From contig NZ_ABCK01000003.1 of assembly GCF_000170755.1 (NCBI RefSeq), forward strand, positions 1 through 64,000: a DNA stretch of 64,000 nt. The letters are read 5' to 3'. The notes below the pieces were generated by a model. That model ran no database searches. It was not told the origin of the DNA and saw nothing but the letters and a program-made list of their open reading frames with translations. Positions 51,690 to 60,944 of this stretch are shown here, piece after piece. The translations under genes and the position numbers were made by a program. The number at the start of each line of letters is the position of its first letter. The first letter of the stretch is position 1. This DNA comes from Lentisphaera araneosa HTCC2155. Its GTDB lineage: Bacteria; Verrucomicrobiota; Lentisphaeria; Lentisphaerales; Lentisphaeraceae.

Positions 51690-52277
51690 ATGCAATCAGA
51701 AATTGAACATATTGAGTCATTGGTAAAGCCGGGGGATTTTGTTTTCACGCGCATTGATAATATTCTCTACAAAAAGGTGGCAGATACGAGTTGCAGTTGG
51801 AGTTCTCATGTGGGACTTATCATAGATCAAAATGATGATGGTTCTTTTGTGGTGGCCGAAAGTAAAGTTCCTCGCAGTACCTATTCAGATTTTCGTAGTT
51901 TTGTGGATCGCTCTGAAGGGGGGCGCTTAGAAGTTAGGCGCTTGAAGGGTGGTTTAGAAAGCAAGCAGTTACTCAAGTTACAAAAAGAAGCAGAATCTCG
52001 CATGGGTTTGTGGTATCATTTTCGATTTAATTATGATAGTAAAAAGCAGTTTTGTTCAAAGTTTGCCTATGATGTTTATCGTCACGCTCTAGGAATTGAA
52101 GTAGGGCAGATCGAAACCTTTACAGAGCTTTTGCATAGGAATCCTCAGACGCCAATGGGCTTTTGGAATTTATGGTTCTTTGGTCGCATTCCCATGGGTC
52201 AGCGCACCGTAACTCCAGCAAGTCAGCTGGAGTCCGATAAACTCGAGACGGTTTATAGCAACCTCCATAAGTTCTGA
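51690..52277 (+). CDS. YiiX-like permuted NlpC/P60 cysteine hydrolase
   Basis: 195 residues of the circularly permuted papain-like group (YiiX/YebB-like). The catalytic His is H40 in SWSSHVGLIID and the Cys is C122 in KKQFCSKFAYDVYRHAL, the reversed order that defines permutation. KPGDFVFTRIDNILYKKVA opens the domain. No signal peptide is present, so unlike cell-wall NlpC/P60 enzymes this one probably acts in the cytosol, perhaps on amide or lipid substrates. It follows a clear AGGGAAACGAC ribosome-binding region. No partner gene. Confidence 0.85.
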   Translation: MQSEIEHIESLVKPGDFVFTRIDNILYKKVADTSCSWSSHVGLIIDQNDDGSFVVAESKVPRSTYSDFRSFVDRSEGGRLEVRRLKGGLESKQLLKLQKEAESRMGLWYHFRFNYDSKKQFCSKFAYDVYRHALGIEVGQIETFTELLHRNPQTPMGFWNLWFFGRIPMGQRTVTPASQLESDKLETVYSNLHKF

Positions 52278-52282
52278 GGATG

Positions 52283-53662
52283 TTAAGCCTTTAGAGTCCA
52301 CTTAAGCTTTTTCTCAATAGCATAAATCATTTCTGCAGCGATGTCTTTGCCCGTGGCGGTTTCAATTCCTTCCAAGCCTGGAGAAGAATTGACTTCTAGA
52401 AGAAGAGGCCCGCGACTCGAGCGAATAATATCCACACCAGCTACTGCGAGGCCTAAAGTCTTTGCTGCTTTCAAGGCAATTTTCCTCTCATCAGGAGTGA
52501 CTTTTACAACTTCTGTCGACCCACCTTGGTGAACATTAGCGCGGAACTCGCCAGGAGCAGCGGTTCGCTGCATGGCGGCTACGACTTTTCCATTGATAAC
52601 AAAAAGGCGTAAGTCTTTTCCATTAGCTTCTTTAATGAATTCCTGAACGAGTAGGTTTGCGCGTAGTGATTTAAAGGCATTGATAACCGATTCTGATGCT
52701 TTCTTTGTTTCTGCAAGTACAACGCCACGGCCTTGAGTACCTTCAAGTAATTTAATGATTAAAGGAGCTCCACCAACCATATCGATGAGGTCAGTTGTGT
52801 CAATTGGTGAGTTGGCAAAACCGGAAGTTGGAATCTGTAGGCCACTGCGCTGAAGTAGTTGTAGTGAAAAAAGTTTATCTCTAGACTGAGTAATAGCTTC
52901 TGCAGTGTTTAGTGGATAAATACCTAGGCTTTGAAAATGTCGCGTTAGAGCACAGCCATAAAAGGTTAAGCTAGGTCTGATTCTTGGTATGATGGCATCT
53001 AAGCTATTTAGTATACTGCCACCTCGATAGTGAACTTCAGGTGTTTCGGCATCGAGTTTTAGGTAGCATTGCTTGATGTTGAAAAAGGTAATTCTGTGCC
53101 CTCGTGATTCGGCGGCTTCTATGATTCGGCGATTACTATATAATTCCGGATCGCTAGCTAGAAGGCCAATGTTTAGTCCATTGGGTTGGCTATCGGATGA
53201 GCCGTAGAGTTTGTGCACTTCATTAGAATCTTTATCTCCACCCAAAAAGCTACTTGAAGGGTCGACAAGAATTCTGTCATGCATAGCCTCTCTTCCAAGA
53301 AGCATTCTATAGCCCATCGAGTCGCGATTTGTTAAGGTGAGTTCCACTTCCCAGCTTTCTCCATTGTAGGAGATGGGGGTGCGAATGACATATCGTCTTT
53401 CTGTTGTTCCATTGGAACTTTTAATTAGGCGTTTATCAATGACAGGAGCCTGGCAATGAACGACTGTTTTTCTATTGTTTTGAACAGGATGGATATCAAA
53501 GCTGACCCAAGTGCAGGAATCCCTTTTAAAAGTTTTGATATTAAAAGCGTGAATTGATGAAGTTTTGGCACCGGAATCTACTCTTGCTTTAATTGCGGGT
53601 ACTCCAAGTTGTGAAAAACCGCACCACTCCTCGCTGCCGACGATAATTTTATTCGAAAACAT
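52283..53662 (-). CDS. Fusion of RimB-type aspartic protease domain and RimK-type ATP-grasp ligase
   Basis: 459 residues in two parts. Residues 1-140 match the retropepsin-like ATP-dependent zinc protease family (RimB): GVPAIKARVDSGAKTSSIHA with D29 as catalytic Asp, then RYVIRTPISYNGESWEVELTLTNR and MLLGREAM. Residues about 165-459 are RimK: ITQSRDKLFSLQLLQRSGLQ, LIIKLLEGTQGRGVVLAE, LVQEFIKEANGKDLRLFVINGKVVAAMQR, and GVDIIRSSRGPLLLEVNSSPGLEGIE. RimK adds Glu residues to ribosomal protein S6 and RimB trims them; having both on one chain suggests add-and-trim control. Target unknown. Confidence 0.9.
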   Translation of the reverse strand: MFSNKIIVGSEEWCGFSQLGVPAIKARVDSGAKTSSIHAFNIKTFKRDSCTWVSFDIHPVQNNRKTVVHCQAPVIDKRLIKSSNGTTERRYVIRTPISYNGESWEVELTLTNRDSMGYRMLLGREAMHDRILVDPSSSFLGGDKDSNEVHKLYGSSDSQPNGLNIGLLASDPELYSNRRIIEAAESRGHRITFFNIKQCYLKLDAETPEVHYRGGSILNSLDAIIPRIRPSLTFYGCALTRHFQSLGIYPLNTAEAITQSRDKLFSLQLLQRSGLQIPTSGFANSPIDTTDLIDMVGGAPLIIKLLEGTQGRGVVLAETKKASESVINAFKSLRANLLVQEFIKEANGKDLRLFVINGKVVAAMQRTAAPGEFRANVHQGGSTEVVKVTPDERKIALKAAKTLGLAVAGVDIIRSSRGPLLLEVNSSPGLEGIETATGKDIAAEMIYAIEKKLKWTLKA

Positions 53663-54017
53663 TTCTATCTCTATATAAGTTTTAATCTAGTTAGGGGAAT
53701 GTGTGACGCAGAAGTTAAAAAGGACGATAAATCATTAGGAAGAGGTAAACACACATTTGAATTCGTTAAAATATAATTATAGGGTGAGTCAAGTGCAAGA
53801 AAGATAAAGAATGATTTTGGTCATTTTTCTGTTAAGAACTATGGCTAAAGATTAACTTTCTTTTGGCTTTTCAGCCTATTCGTATAGTTTTGAATTGGTA
53901 GCAGTGTTCAGAGAGTCTTTATATAAAATTGTTTTCATCTTTATTGATGTGTTTCGTTAACTGAAGCCTGCAAAGACTAAAGTGATATTTAACAAAGTAT
54001 ATAAAATTTTGGAAATT
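53663..54017. other. Gene-free intergenic stretch
   Basis: 355 AT-rich bases between divergent genes. I see no RNA gene, repeat or convincing small gene; it likely carries the promoters of the two neighbours. Confidence 0.5.
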
Positions 54018-54332
54018 ATGAAAAAAGTCCGACTCCTTTTACTTTTATCCATGTGTGTTGTCTTGTGTAGCTGTGGAAGCTTTTTTCAAGACCTAGATGA
54101 TGACGATAAATATTCTTACCGTAGAAATAGTGCTTACAGCAATTTGACGTGGGAGCAAAGAGTCCAGAAAACCATTGATGGTTTTTGGTATTGGTTTATT
54201 GCTTTGGACGATGTTTATGAGGGGCCGATTTATGACTGGAAATACAATTCGTCGAAATCGGTAGAAATCTTTGGTGCTAAGTTTAAAATCACCGAAATTA
54301 ATGGCCTCAATAGGGTGCCGATGAAGCGTTGA
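54018..54332 (+). CDS. Small lipoprotein of unknown function
   Basis: A lipoprotein signal (MKKVRLLLLLSMCVVLCSC) places the lipid on Cys 17 or 19. The mature part is short (about 86 residues), acidic at first (FFQDLDDDDKYSYRR) and aromatic later (TWEQRVQKTIDGFWYWFIALDDVYEGPIYDW). I do not recognise a family. The start at 54018 gives the signal directly, with GGA just upstream; an in-frame ATG at 53982 would add 12 residues. It lies 105 bases before ilvC, with a promoter-like box in between. Confidence 0.7.
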   Translation: MKKVRLLLLLSMCVVLCSCGSFFQDLDDDDKYSYRRNSAYSNLTWEQRVQKTIDGFWYWFIALDDVYEGPIYDWKYNSSKSVEIFGAKFKITEINGLNRVPMKR

Positions 54333-54391
54333 ATTCTTTTTTAAAACAAGGCGACTTTCTGCTTTTGAAAAAATGACTTTGGCGTGTAAAC

Positions 54392-54418
54392 TTGCTTGCT
54401 CTTAAAATCTAATATAAT
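54392..54418 (+). promoter_or_regulatory. Sigma-70-like promoter for ilvC
   Basis: A perfect -10 box TATAAT (54413-54418) lies 18 bases before the ilvC ATG. The upstream TTGCTT (54392) is a weak -35 with a short 15-base spacer. Confidence 0.4.
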
Positions 54419-54436
54419 ATACACAGAGGTTTATTA

Positions 54437-55906
54437 ATGAACTACTACAATACTTTACCCCAGAGAATTAAGCTGGAAGAACTCGGTACTTGCCGCTTTA
54501 TGTCAAAAAGCGAATTCAACGGCGTTGAAAAGCTTAAAGGCAAAAAAATCGTTATCGTTGGTTGCGGTGCTCAAGGTCTTAATCAAGGTTTAAATCTTCG
54601 CGATTCAGGTCTTGACGTTTCTTACGCACTCCGTGGCGCGGCAATCGAATCTAAGCGTCAGTCTTTCCTTAATGCGACTGAGAACGGTTTTGTAGTTGGT
54701 ACTTATGAAGAGCTCATCCCATCTGCGGATCTCGTAGCTAACCTCACTCCTGATAAACAGCACACAAACGTTGTTGAAACAGTTATGCCTCTTATGAAAG
54801 ATGGTTCGACTCTTCTTTACTCACACGGTTTCAATGTTGTAGAGGAAGGGATGCAGATCCGTGAAGATATCACGGTCGTAATGGTGGCTCCTAAGTCTCC
54901 TGGTTCAGAAGTTCGCAACGAGTACAAGCGTGGTTTTGGTGTGCCAACTCTTATCGCCGTTCACCGTGAAAATAATCCTAACGGCGATGGCCTTGATATT
55001 GCTAAGGCTTACTGCTGTGGTACTGGTGGCGATCGTGCTGGCGTTCTCATGTCATCTTTCGTTGCTGAAGTAAAATCTGACCTCATGGGCGAGCAAACAA
55101 TTCTTTGCGGTCTACTCCAGGCGGGTTCTATCCTTTCTTTCAACAAAATGGTTGAAGAAGGTATCGATGCTGGCTGGGCTTCTAAGTTCATTCAATACGG
55201 TTGGGAAACAATCACTGAAGCACTTAAGATTGGTGGTGTAAGTGGTATGGTTGATCGTCTTTCTAATCCTGCAAAAGTTAAATGTTTCGAGCTCATCACT
55301 GAGTTGAAAACAATCATGCGCCCACTTTTTGAGAAGCACATGGATGATATCATTGAGGGCGACTTCTCAGAAGGCATGATGGCTGACTGGGCTAAGGACG
55401 ATATTAAGCTTCTCACTTGGAGAGAAGAAACAGGTCAAACTGATTTCGAGAAAACTCCTGCTGGCGACGTAGAAATTTCTGAGCAAGAATACTTCGACAA
55501 AGGTGTTCTTATGGTTGCTTTCGTAGCTGCTGGTGTGGATCTTGCTTTTGATGCAATGGTTGAAGCTGGTATCAAAGAAGAGTCGGCTTACTACGAGTCA
55601 CTTCACGAGACTCCACTCATCGCTAACACAATCGCTCGTAAGAAGCTTTACGAAATGAATCGTGTTATCTCTGATACGGCTGAATACGGTTGCTACCTTT
55701 TCTCACACGCATGTGTGCCACTCCTCACTGATTTCATGAAGTCAATCGACACTTCAGTTATTGGTAAAGAGTACAACGAAGGTGGTTCAAACTCTGTTAA
55801 TAATAAGCAGATCGTTGAAATTAACCGCGCTCTTCGCAGTACTGGCTGTGAAAAAGTTGGTGAAGAACTTCGTGGTTACATGACTGCAATGAAAGAGATT
55901 ATTTAA
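54437..55906 (+). CDS. ilvC: Ketol-acid reductoisomerase, class II
   Basis: NADPH enzyme of valine/isoleucine synthesis, converting acetolactate and acetohydroxybutyrate. The Rossmann motif is [24 protein letters not shown] and [14 protein letters not shown] follow, and the Mg sites lie in [10 protein letters not shown] and the two repeated C-terminal domains. The 489-residue length with a duplicated knotted domain defines class II (the E. coli type), longer than the 330-residue class I. Codon use here is richer in C-ending codons than in most neighbours, consistent with high expression. A strong terminator follows. Confidence 0.96.
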   Translation: MNYYNTLPQRIKLEELGTCRFMSKSEFNGVEKLKGKKIVIVGCGAQGLNQGLNLRDSGLDVSYALRGAAIESKRQSFLNATENGFVVGTYEELIPSADLVANLTPDKQHTNVVETVMPLMKDGSTLLYSHGFNVVEEGMQIREDITVVMVAPKSPGSEVRNEYKRGFGVPTLIAVHRENNPNGDGLDIAKAYCCGTGGDRAGVLMSSFVAEVKSDLMGEQTILCGLLQAGSILSFNKMVEEGIDAGWASKFIQYGWETITEALKIGGVSGMVDRLSNPAKVKCFELITELKTIMRPLFEKHMDDIIEGDFSEGMMADWAKDDIKLLTWREETGQTDFEKTPAGDVEISEQEYFDKGVLMVAFVAAGVDLAFDAMVEAGIKEESAYYESLHETPLIANTIARKKLYEMNRVISDTAEYGCYLFSHACVPLLTDFMKSIDTSVIGKEYNEGGSNSVNNKQIVEINRALRSTGCEKVGEELRGYMTAMKEII

Positions 55907-55928
55907 GTTTTTTACTTAAAATAGTTTA

Positions 55929-55958
55929 AAAAAGCGAGTGCATATGCACTCGCTTTTT
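55929..55958. terminator. Palindromic terminator after ilvC
   Basis: A perfect 20-bp palindrome (GCGAGTGCATATGCACTCGC) flanked by five A and five T. It would work in both directions and separates ilvC from the cytochrome gene. Confidence 0.9.
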
Positions 55959-56032
55959 GTTTTTATGGAAAAATGCGGTATGTTCTGAAAAATTGTAGGC
56001 AATTGATATAATAACGCAAAGGAAAAAAAAAT

Positions 56033-56401
56033 ATGAAAAAATTAATGTTACTTGGTATGGCTTGTTTCATGGGTTCAGCTACCTATGCAGAAAGTGTAGA
56101 TGACAAAGTTTTAGCTATTATGGAAGAGCTTGGTGCAGCTAAAAAACTTAAGCGTTTGGATAAGAAAAAAGATTATAAGAACGCTGATTGGAATAAGTAC
56201 TCGATGGAACTCATCGAAGAGTATAATGGTATGAAAGACATTAAGCATAGCGAAAAAATGTTCAATGATTTCAATGTAAAAATGTTAAAAGCTCTCGAAG
56301 ACTACAAGAAAGTTCTCGAAGGTAAAGACTATGATGCAATTGCTAAGAGCTGGAAAGACGTTGGCGCTGCATGTAAAGCTTGTCACGAAGAGTACAAGTA
56401 A
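56033..56401 (+). CDS. Periplasmic class II cytochrome c (C-terminal haem)
   Basis: A signal peptide (MKKLMLLGMACFMGSATYA) precedes about 103 residues of mostly helical protein. The single haem motif CKACH is at the very C-terminus (C114-H118), as in cytochrome c-prime and c556 four-helix bundles. Mature length is near the lower end for the class. It is a monocistronic gene between two terminators. Such proteins carry electrons or bind NO. The DsbD-like protein at 11185 could keep its cysteines reduced for haem attachment. Confidence 0.88.
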   Translation: MKKLMLLGMACFMGSATYAESVDDKVLAIMEELGAAKKLKRLDKKKDYKNADWNKYSMELIEEYNGMKDIKHSEKMFNDFNVKMLKALEDYKKVLEGKDYDAIAKSWKDVGAACKACHEEYK

Positions 56402-56415
56402 GTCTCACTCAACGT

Positions 56416-56453
56416 AAAAAAAATGGCCTCTCGTTTGAGAGGCCATTTTTTTT
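56416..56453. terminator. Bidirectional terminator after the class II cytochrome
   Basis: Stem AATGGCCTCTC / GAGAGGCCATT with a GTTT loop and runs of A and T outside, strong on both strands. It serves the cytochrome gene and the convergent small membrane protein gene. Confidence 0.92.
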
Positions 56454-56466
56454 ATTTAAATTAGTT

Positions 56467-56646
56467 CTATTGAATCATAAAGATTAAAAAGTAAAATAGG
56501 GCAAAGTTAACACCTGCCAAAATGCTGATGACAACTTGGCTTTCAAGGCTTAGTTGTTTGCCTTTAACTTTGTCGACTTGTGGAGCGTTATAAAACTCTT
56601 CGTCTTCGACAACTATTTCTTCTATGGCGTTCTTGCTTCTCTTCAT
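56467..56646 (-). CDS. Small single-helix membrane protein
   Basis: 59 residues with an acidic cytoplasmic N-terminus (MKRSKNAIEEIVVEDEEF) and one C-terminal membrane helix (VISILAGVNFALFYFLIFMIQ). The ATG at 56646 sits behind GGAGGAAC, a strong ribosome-binding site, which supports a real gene; the frame continues to 56715 without such support. No family recognised. It may be a subunit or regulator of a membrane complex. Confidence 0.7.
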   Translation of the reverse strand: MKRSKNAIEEIVVEDEEFYNAPQVDKVKGKQLSLESQVVISILAGVNFALFYFLIFMIQ

Positions 56647-56801
56647 TACTGTTCCTCCAGTATTAATATTTCGTCCATTGAGAGTGACATTAATACATGG
56701 AGCTTGTAGAGGCAAATTTTAGTTGTAAAGCTTTGGGGTAAAAATATTCCGTAAGGTAATTACTTGGAATAAATCGGTGGTAAAGCGTTGTTTGAGTCGT
56801 T

Positions 56802-57287
56802 TTAGACTTTTTCTAAAGTGACAAAGCTGTAGTCATAATCGTTTTTGCTATCGGCTTTATGGCGCTCTCGAGAAGTTTCTTTCCACTGGCTGTGGTCGAA
56901 TTCAGGGAAGAAAGCATCTGCTACGATTTCGGCATCGATTAGCGTTAGATGGAGTGTGTCGACTTCGTCAAAAAGGATTTCGTAAATTTGTGCCCCGCCA
57001 ATGATGAAGACTTCTTCTTCCTGAGCACAGTTTTCACGAATCTCATCATAGGACGTGAAACATTCAGTTCCAGGGATTTCTAAATTTGGATCACGTGAGA
57101 GAATTAAGTTTCGTCTTCCAGGTAAGGGGCGTCCAATAGATTCGTAAGTTTTACGACCCATGACAATAGCCTTGCCCATAGTGAGAGCTTTGAAATGTTG
57201 GAGGTCATTGCTGAGTCGCCAAGGTAAAGTGTTTTTATAGCCGATACCACGGTTGCTCGCCATGGCACAGATCATGCTTGTTTTCAT
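56802..57287 (-). CDS. folA: Dihydrofolate reductase
   Basis: Reduces dihydrofolate to tetrahydrofolate with NADPH, restoring the cofactor used by the thymidylate synthase encoded just upstream. 161 residues. Family motifs are [46 protein letters not shown] and [12 protein letters not shown]. Its ATG overlaps the thyA stop by 4 bases, the classical thyA-folA coupling. Confidence 0.96.
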   Translation of the reverse strand: MKTSMICAMASNRGIGYKNTLPWRLSNDLQHFKALTMGKAIVMGRKTYESIGRPLPGRRNLILSRDPNLEIPGTECFTSYDEIRENCAQEEEVFIIGGAQIYEILFDEVDTLHLTLIDAEIVADAFFPEFDHSQWKETSRERHKADSKNDYDYSFVTLEKV

Positions 57288-58078
57288 ATGGCAACCGGAG
57301 CCTTAATGTGAGGGTGGGGGTCATAGCCTTCTAAAGTGAAATCTTCGAAAGTGAAAGAGAAGATATCTTTGACATCGGGATTGATTTTCATTGTCGGCAG
57401 AGGGCGTGTGTCACGGCTGAGTTGTAGTTTAGCTTGTTCAAAATGATTGCTGTAGATATGAGCGTCACCAAAAGTGTGAACGAAGTCGCCGTATTCTAAG
57501 TCGCAGACTTGAGCGACCATCATCGTGAGTAGAGCATAGGAAGCAATATTAAAGGGTACGCCTAGAAAAATATCTGCGGAACGTTGATAGAGCTGGCAAG
57601 AAAGTTTGTTATCGGCAACATAAAACTGAAACAAGCTATGGCATGGAGGTAAGGCCATGTTATCCACATCAGAGACATTCCATGCACTTACAATGAGTCG
57701 GCGTGAATCAGGCTTAGTTTTAATCGTTTCAATAAGCTGTGCGATTTGGTCAATTGTACGGCCATCGGGAGTTTTCCAGCTACGCCATTGGTAGCCATAT
57801 ACGGGCCCGAGATTGCCTTCTTCGTCAGCCCATTCATCCCAAATTGAAACGCCATTATCTTTTAAATACTTAATATTGGTGTCTCCGGTGAGAAACCATA
57901 ATAACTCGTGAATAATCGATCTTAAGTGGCATTTTTTTGTGGTGACTAAAGGAAAGCCATCTTGAAGATTGAAGCGCATCTGGTGACCGAAAACACTACG
58001 TGTGCCTGTTCCAGTACGGTCACTTTTGTCAACGCCATTTTTTATGACGTGATCGAGTAAATCGAGGTATTGTTTCAT
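57284..58078 (-). CDS. thyA: Thymidylate synthase (ThyA)
   Basis: Converts dUMP to dTMP with methylene-tetrahydrofolate. 264 residues, same as the E. coli enzyme. The catalytic Cys is in [13 protein letters not shown]; the N-terminal [16 protein letters not shown], the folate/dUMP region [11 protein letters not shown]-like ([11 protein letters not shown]) and [20 protein letters not shown] are all present. First gene of the thyA-folA operon. Its promoter should lie in 58079-58292, shared with the divergent phosphatase. Confidence 0.97.
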   Translation of the reverse strand: MKQYLDLLDHVIKNGVDKSDRTGTGTRSVFGHQMRFNLQDGFPLVTTKKCHLRSIIHELLWFLTGDTNIKYLKDNGVSIWDEWADEEGNLGPVYGYQWRSWKTPDGRTIDQIAQLIETIKTKPDSRRLIVSAWNVSDVDNMALPPCHSLFQFYVADNKLSCQLYQRSADIFLGVPFNIASYALLTMMVAQVCDLEYGDFVHTFGDAHIYSNHFEQAKLQLSRDTRPLPTMKINPDVKDIFSFTFEDFTLEGYDPHPHIKAPVAI

Positions 58079-58292
58079 TGCGTTATTTCCTAAAATTGAG
58101 CAGTTTCAATCAATCTAACTTAAGTTTGAAAAAATCCTATCGTAATAGGCAATGAATTAAGGCTGCGTAAATTGTGAAAAATGTAAAGATTTTCATGACT
58201 TATTCTGCATTTGAGAAAGGGATTTTTTGACAAAGGCACATAGATTAGTTAATGAACCAAAAAAATAATTAATTGCACACTATCGGAGTTCA

Positions 58293-59690
58293 ATGGAAAT
58301 TTTCATCTACGTTCTTCTGGGGATAATCATTTGTATATTAGTGGTTATTCACTTGTTGAAAATACGGGAGTTACAGGAAGCCAATCGCCGTTATGGCGAA
58401 GATCGCAAAGCTGTAGCGAATTTCCTGAATCGTTTTGCCCACTCGGTAGCAATGGCAGGTGGGAATATTGATTCCACGATGGTGTCTTTGGGACGCTTTA
58501 TTGTAAGTACGATTCACGCTGAATCACTTTGTATATTTTTCACCAATGATGATGAGAAAACGATGGACGCCGTTACGTCAATAGGTCCCTTTCCTTCAAT
58601 GACAGCTTTTGAGGGTGGAGAAAAAGTTGATATTGCCTCAATTCTCGAAAGGAAATTTGTTATTGGGGATGGTTTTTTTGGGAAGATATCTAAAAACATG
58701 AAACCGACTTTGGTGGGTGAGTACGAACTCTCAGAAAGTCAGGTGGAAGCAGGAATCAAATCATTGATGGTCGTTCCCATTGTCTTGTTTGACGAAATGC
58801 AGGGTATGATCTGTGCCGTGAATTCTCAAGGTGTGAGTGGGCGTTTTGAGCAGGATGACTTAGAACTTTTTGCCTCCTTAGCGGTGGTCGCAACGCTTTC
58901 TAAAAATATGATCGAAACTTATAGTCAGATGGCCGATCAGCAAAGAATGCAACAAGAGCTTGAGTTCGCGAGACAAATTCAGCAGACTTTGACACCAGAA
59001 GAAATGCCCAATTTCGCTCACTTAGATATTTTTGCTCATAATATTCCAGCCAAGGAAGTGAGTGGCGATTTTTACGACTTTATTAAAATTGATGAGCATC
59101 GAACTTTGTTTGTACTTGCAGACGCTAGTGGTAAAGGTCTACCGGCTTGTCTTATTATGATTATGACTCGTTCAGTATTGCGAGCAATTTGTTCTCGTTT
59201 TACTGACATGGAAAGTTTACTCTTAGAGTTGAATCAATATTTGGTTCAAGATACCGATATGGCGCGTTTTGTGACCATGGTCTTCTGTTTAGCGGATTCG
59301 AGTAATAACACTATGGAAATGGCTCGTGCCGGTCATACTGAAGTGCTCCTTAAAAATGAAGGCGGTGAAGTTTTTGAAATTGTTCCAGAGGGTCCTGCAA
59401 TTGGCTTGATGCCAAATGATATGGGAGTGAGTTTCGATACGTTCTCAATGGCTATGCAAGAAGGGTTTTGCTTCCTGTTCTACACGGATGGTTTAACTGA
59501 AGCTGAGAATGAAGATGGAGCGGAATATAGTTTGCCTAGGTTGAAAGAAACTTGGTGTCATCATGAGGGGAGTAGTAAAGATCAGGCAATGGGGCTACTG
59601 AATGATATTCAGCGTTTCACTGGTGATTATCCTCAATCCGATGACCAAACAATCATGATTATGTCTGTGAGTGACCTTTACCGTGATTAA
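58293..59690 (+). CDS. Membrane-anchored GAF-PP2C (SpoIIE/RsbU-type) phosphatase
   Basis: One N-terminal membrane helix (FIYVLLGIIICILVVIHLL) is followed by a GAF domain (about 65-205: LCIFFTNDDEKT, LMVVPIVLFDEMQGMICAVN) and a PP2C-type domain (about 215-465). The latter has the linker RQIQQTLTPEEMP, the metal motifs SGDFYDFIKID and DASGKGLPACLIM, and FLFYTDGLTEAENEDG. Such phosphatases usually act on anti-anti-sigma STAS proteins. Here the gene overlaps mreC by about 20 bases, which points to a link with cell-shape control. No STAS or anti-sigma gene is nearby. Confidence 0.9.
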   Translation: MEIFIYVLLGIIICILVVIHLLKIRELQEANRRYGEDRKAVANFLNRFAHSVAMAGGNIDSTMVSLGRFIVSTIHAESLCIFFTNDDEKTMDAVTSIGPFPSMTAFEGGEKVDIASILERKFVIGDGFFGKISKNMKPTLVGEYELSESQVEAGIKSLMVVPIVLFDEMQGMICAVNSQGVSGRFEQDDLELFASLAVVATLSKNMIETYSQMADQQRMQQELEFARQIQQTLTPEEMPNFAHLDIFAHNIPAKEVSGDFYDFIKIDEHRTLFVLADASGKGLPACLIMIMTRSVLRAICSRFTDMESLLLELNQYLVQDTDMARFVTMVFCLADSSNNTMEMARAGHTEVLLKNEGGEVFEIVPEGPAIGLMPNDMGVSFDTFSMAMQEGFCFLFYTDGLTEAENEDGAEYSLPRLKETWCHHEGSSKDQAMGLLNDIQRFTGDYPQSDDQTIMIMSVSDLYRD

Positions 59691-60456
59691 GTGGTTTAAG
59701 GCAGGCTTGTCTTTTGTCCTCTTTTGCGTTGTGGTTATTTTGGCACTGCCAAAGCTTTTTCCTGCCTTAGACCCCTTAATAAAAAGTTTTTTCAGCCCTT
59801 TTTTACCTGAAGAATCTTTCGTCACAGAAATGACTGTACGTGAAGAGAACCGTGAGTTTCGTCGTCAGCTATCACAGAAAACATTTGACGAGAATGAATT
59901 GCTTCGCCTCAAAGAAGAAAATAGTGAGTTGCGTAGGCAACTCAAGTTAAAAAACATTAATTTCTATACGACAGAAGTCCTTCCCATCTATCAACGTCAT
60001 CCCAAAACATGGAACTATGAATTTAGTGTTCAAACGGCAGGCTCGAAAGCCATTAAGCAAAATTACGGAGTGATGATAGGGGGCTATTTAATTGGTAAAG
60101 CGCGACGAGAGAATAAGGAGAGTTTGCGCATAAAAACATTTTTGAGCTCAGAAGAAGAGTTTGCGGTCAATATAAAAGGTACGCCTTGGAATGGCCTTTT
60201 GAGAGGAGAGTATCAAAATGAATCAAAAAAATCTGGACGTTTGCTGTGCCTCGTAGATTACTTGCCTCGTGACGCTGAAATTAAAGAAGGAATGCTTTTG
60301 CAAAGTACGGGCACCTTGGGTATTCCGAAAGGCTTACAAATTGCTCGCGTAGTTAGAACTGAGCGTGATGAAGTTGTTCAGAGGGCTTATGTAGAATTAC
60401 TTGCTCCCCTAACCGAGGCAGGCTATGTAAGTTTAATTGTGGATGCTGAAAAATGA
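59671..60456 (+). CDS. mreC: Cell-shape protein MreC
   Basis: Periplasmic scaffold of the elongasome. A short cytoplasmic start and a helix (WFKAGLSFVLFCVVVILALPKLF) are followed by a coiled coil (about 50-90: EENREFRRQLSQK, LKEENSELRRQLKLKN) and a beta-rich domain (INFYTTEVLPIYQRHPKTWNYEFSV through the end). 261 residues, within the MreC range. The GTG at 59671 overlaps the phosphatase; a GTG at 59683 is another possible start. mreB is not in this window. The order mreC-mreD-pbp2 is typical of shape operons. Confidence 0.88.
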   Translation: MTFTVIKWFKAGLSFVLFCVVVILALPKLFPALDPLIKSFFSPFLPEESFVTEMTVREENREFRRQLSQKTFDENELLRLKEENSELRRQLKLKNINFYTTEVLPIYQRHPKTWNYEFSVQTAGSKAIKQNYGVMIGGYLIGKARRENKESLRIKTFLSSEEEFAVNIKGTPWNGLLRGEYQNESKKSGRLLCLVDYLPRDAEIKEGMLLQSTGTLGIPKGLQIARVVRTERDEVVQRAYVELLAPLTEAGYVSLIVDAEK

Positions 60457-60941
60457 TTTTCCGGGCCTTAAGTTTTTACTTGCTTAACTTTTTTTTTGTG
60501 GCTTGGGCGGAAAGCTTTTGTGCTAGCAAAGGTTTTTTCTTGCCTTTATCTGCGATTTATGTCTTCTACCTCACTGTTTCTAGGGGGATTTATCAGTCGC
60601 TAATTGCTTCGGCTATTTTGTTGGTTCTAGTCAGTGCAATATGTTCGTATAATAATGCTTTGTTTAGTTTAGGTGCCTTTTTTGTCGCCTACCTTTGGCG
60701 TGATATGGGGGATTGCCAAAGCTTCCCTCCTCAGATATTGCCTATTTTTTGTGCTCTATTGCCCGCCTATCTTTTGGAGTTTGGACTTTCATCACCGTGG
60801 TTAATGACGAAGTTTATGCTGCCTTCAATTATTATTAGCTCTTTATTAGCGCCGCTTTTTTTGTGGTTTTGGGATTTTATTTCCGATTCATTGACATTGC
60901 CTCGTTTCTCTGTTTTAGATAATTATGCAGAAGATGTTTGA
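60453..60941 (+). CDS. mreD: MreD-like membrane protein
   Basis: 162 residues with about five hydrophobic segments, with no strong motif match; MreD is poorly conserved. The call rests on size, topology and position: it overlaps mreC by 4 bases (ATGA) and lies just before PBP2. It would be part of the elongasome with MreC and PBP2. Confidence 0.72.
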   Translation: MIFRALSFYLLNFFFVAWAESFCASKGFFLPLSAIYVFYLTVSRGIYQSLIASAILLVLVSAICSYNNALFSLGAFFVAYLWRDMGDCQSFPPQILPIFCALLPAYLLEFGLSSPWLMTKFMLPSIIISSLLAPLFLWFWDFISDSLTLPRFSVLDNYAEDV

Positions 60942-60944
60942 GCG

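Noticed and set aside
58227-58255. TTGACA promoter upstream of the PP2C phosphatase gene
   Set aside because: The -35 is perfect but the matching -10 (TAATGA) is poor, so it was not listed.
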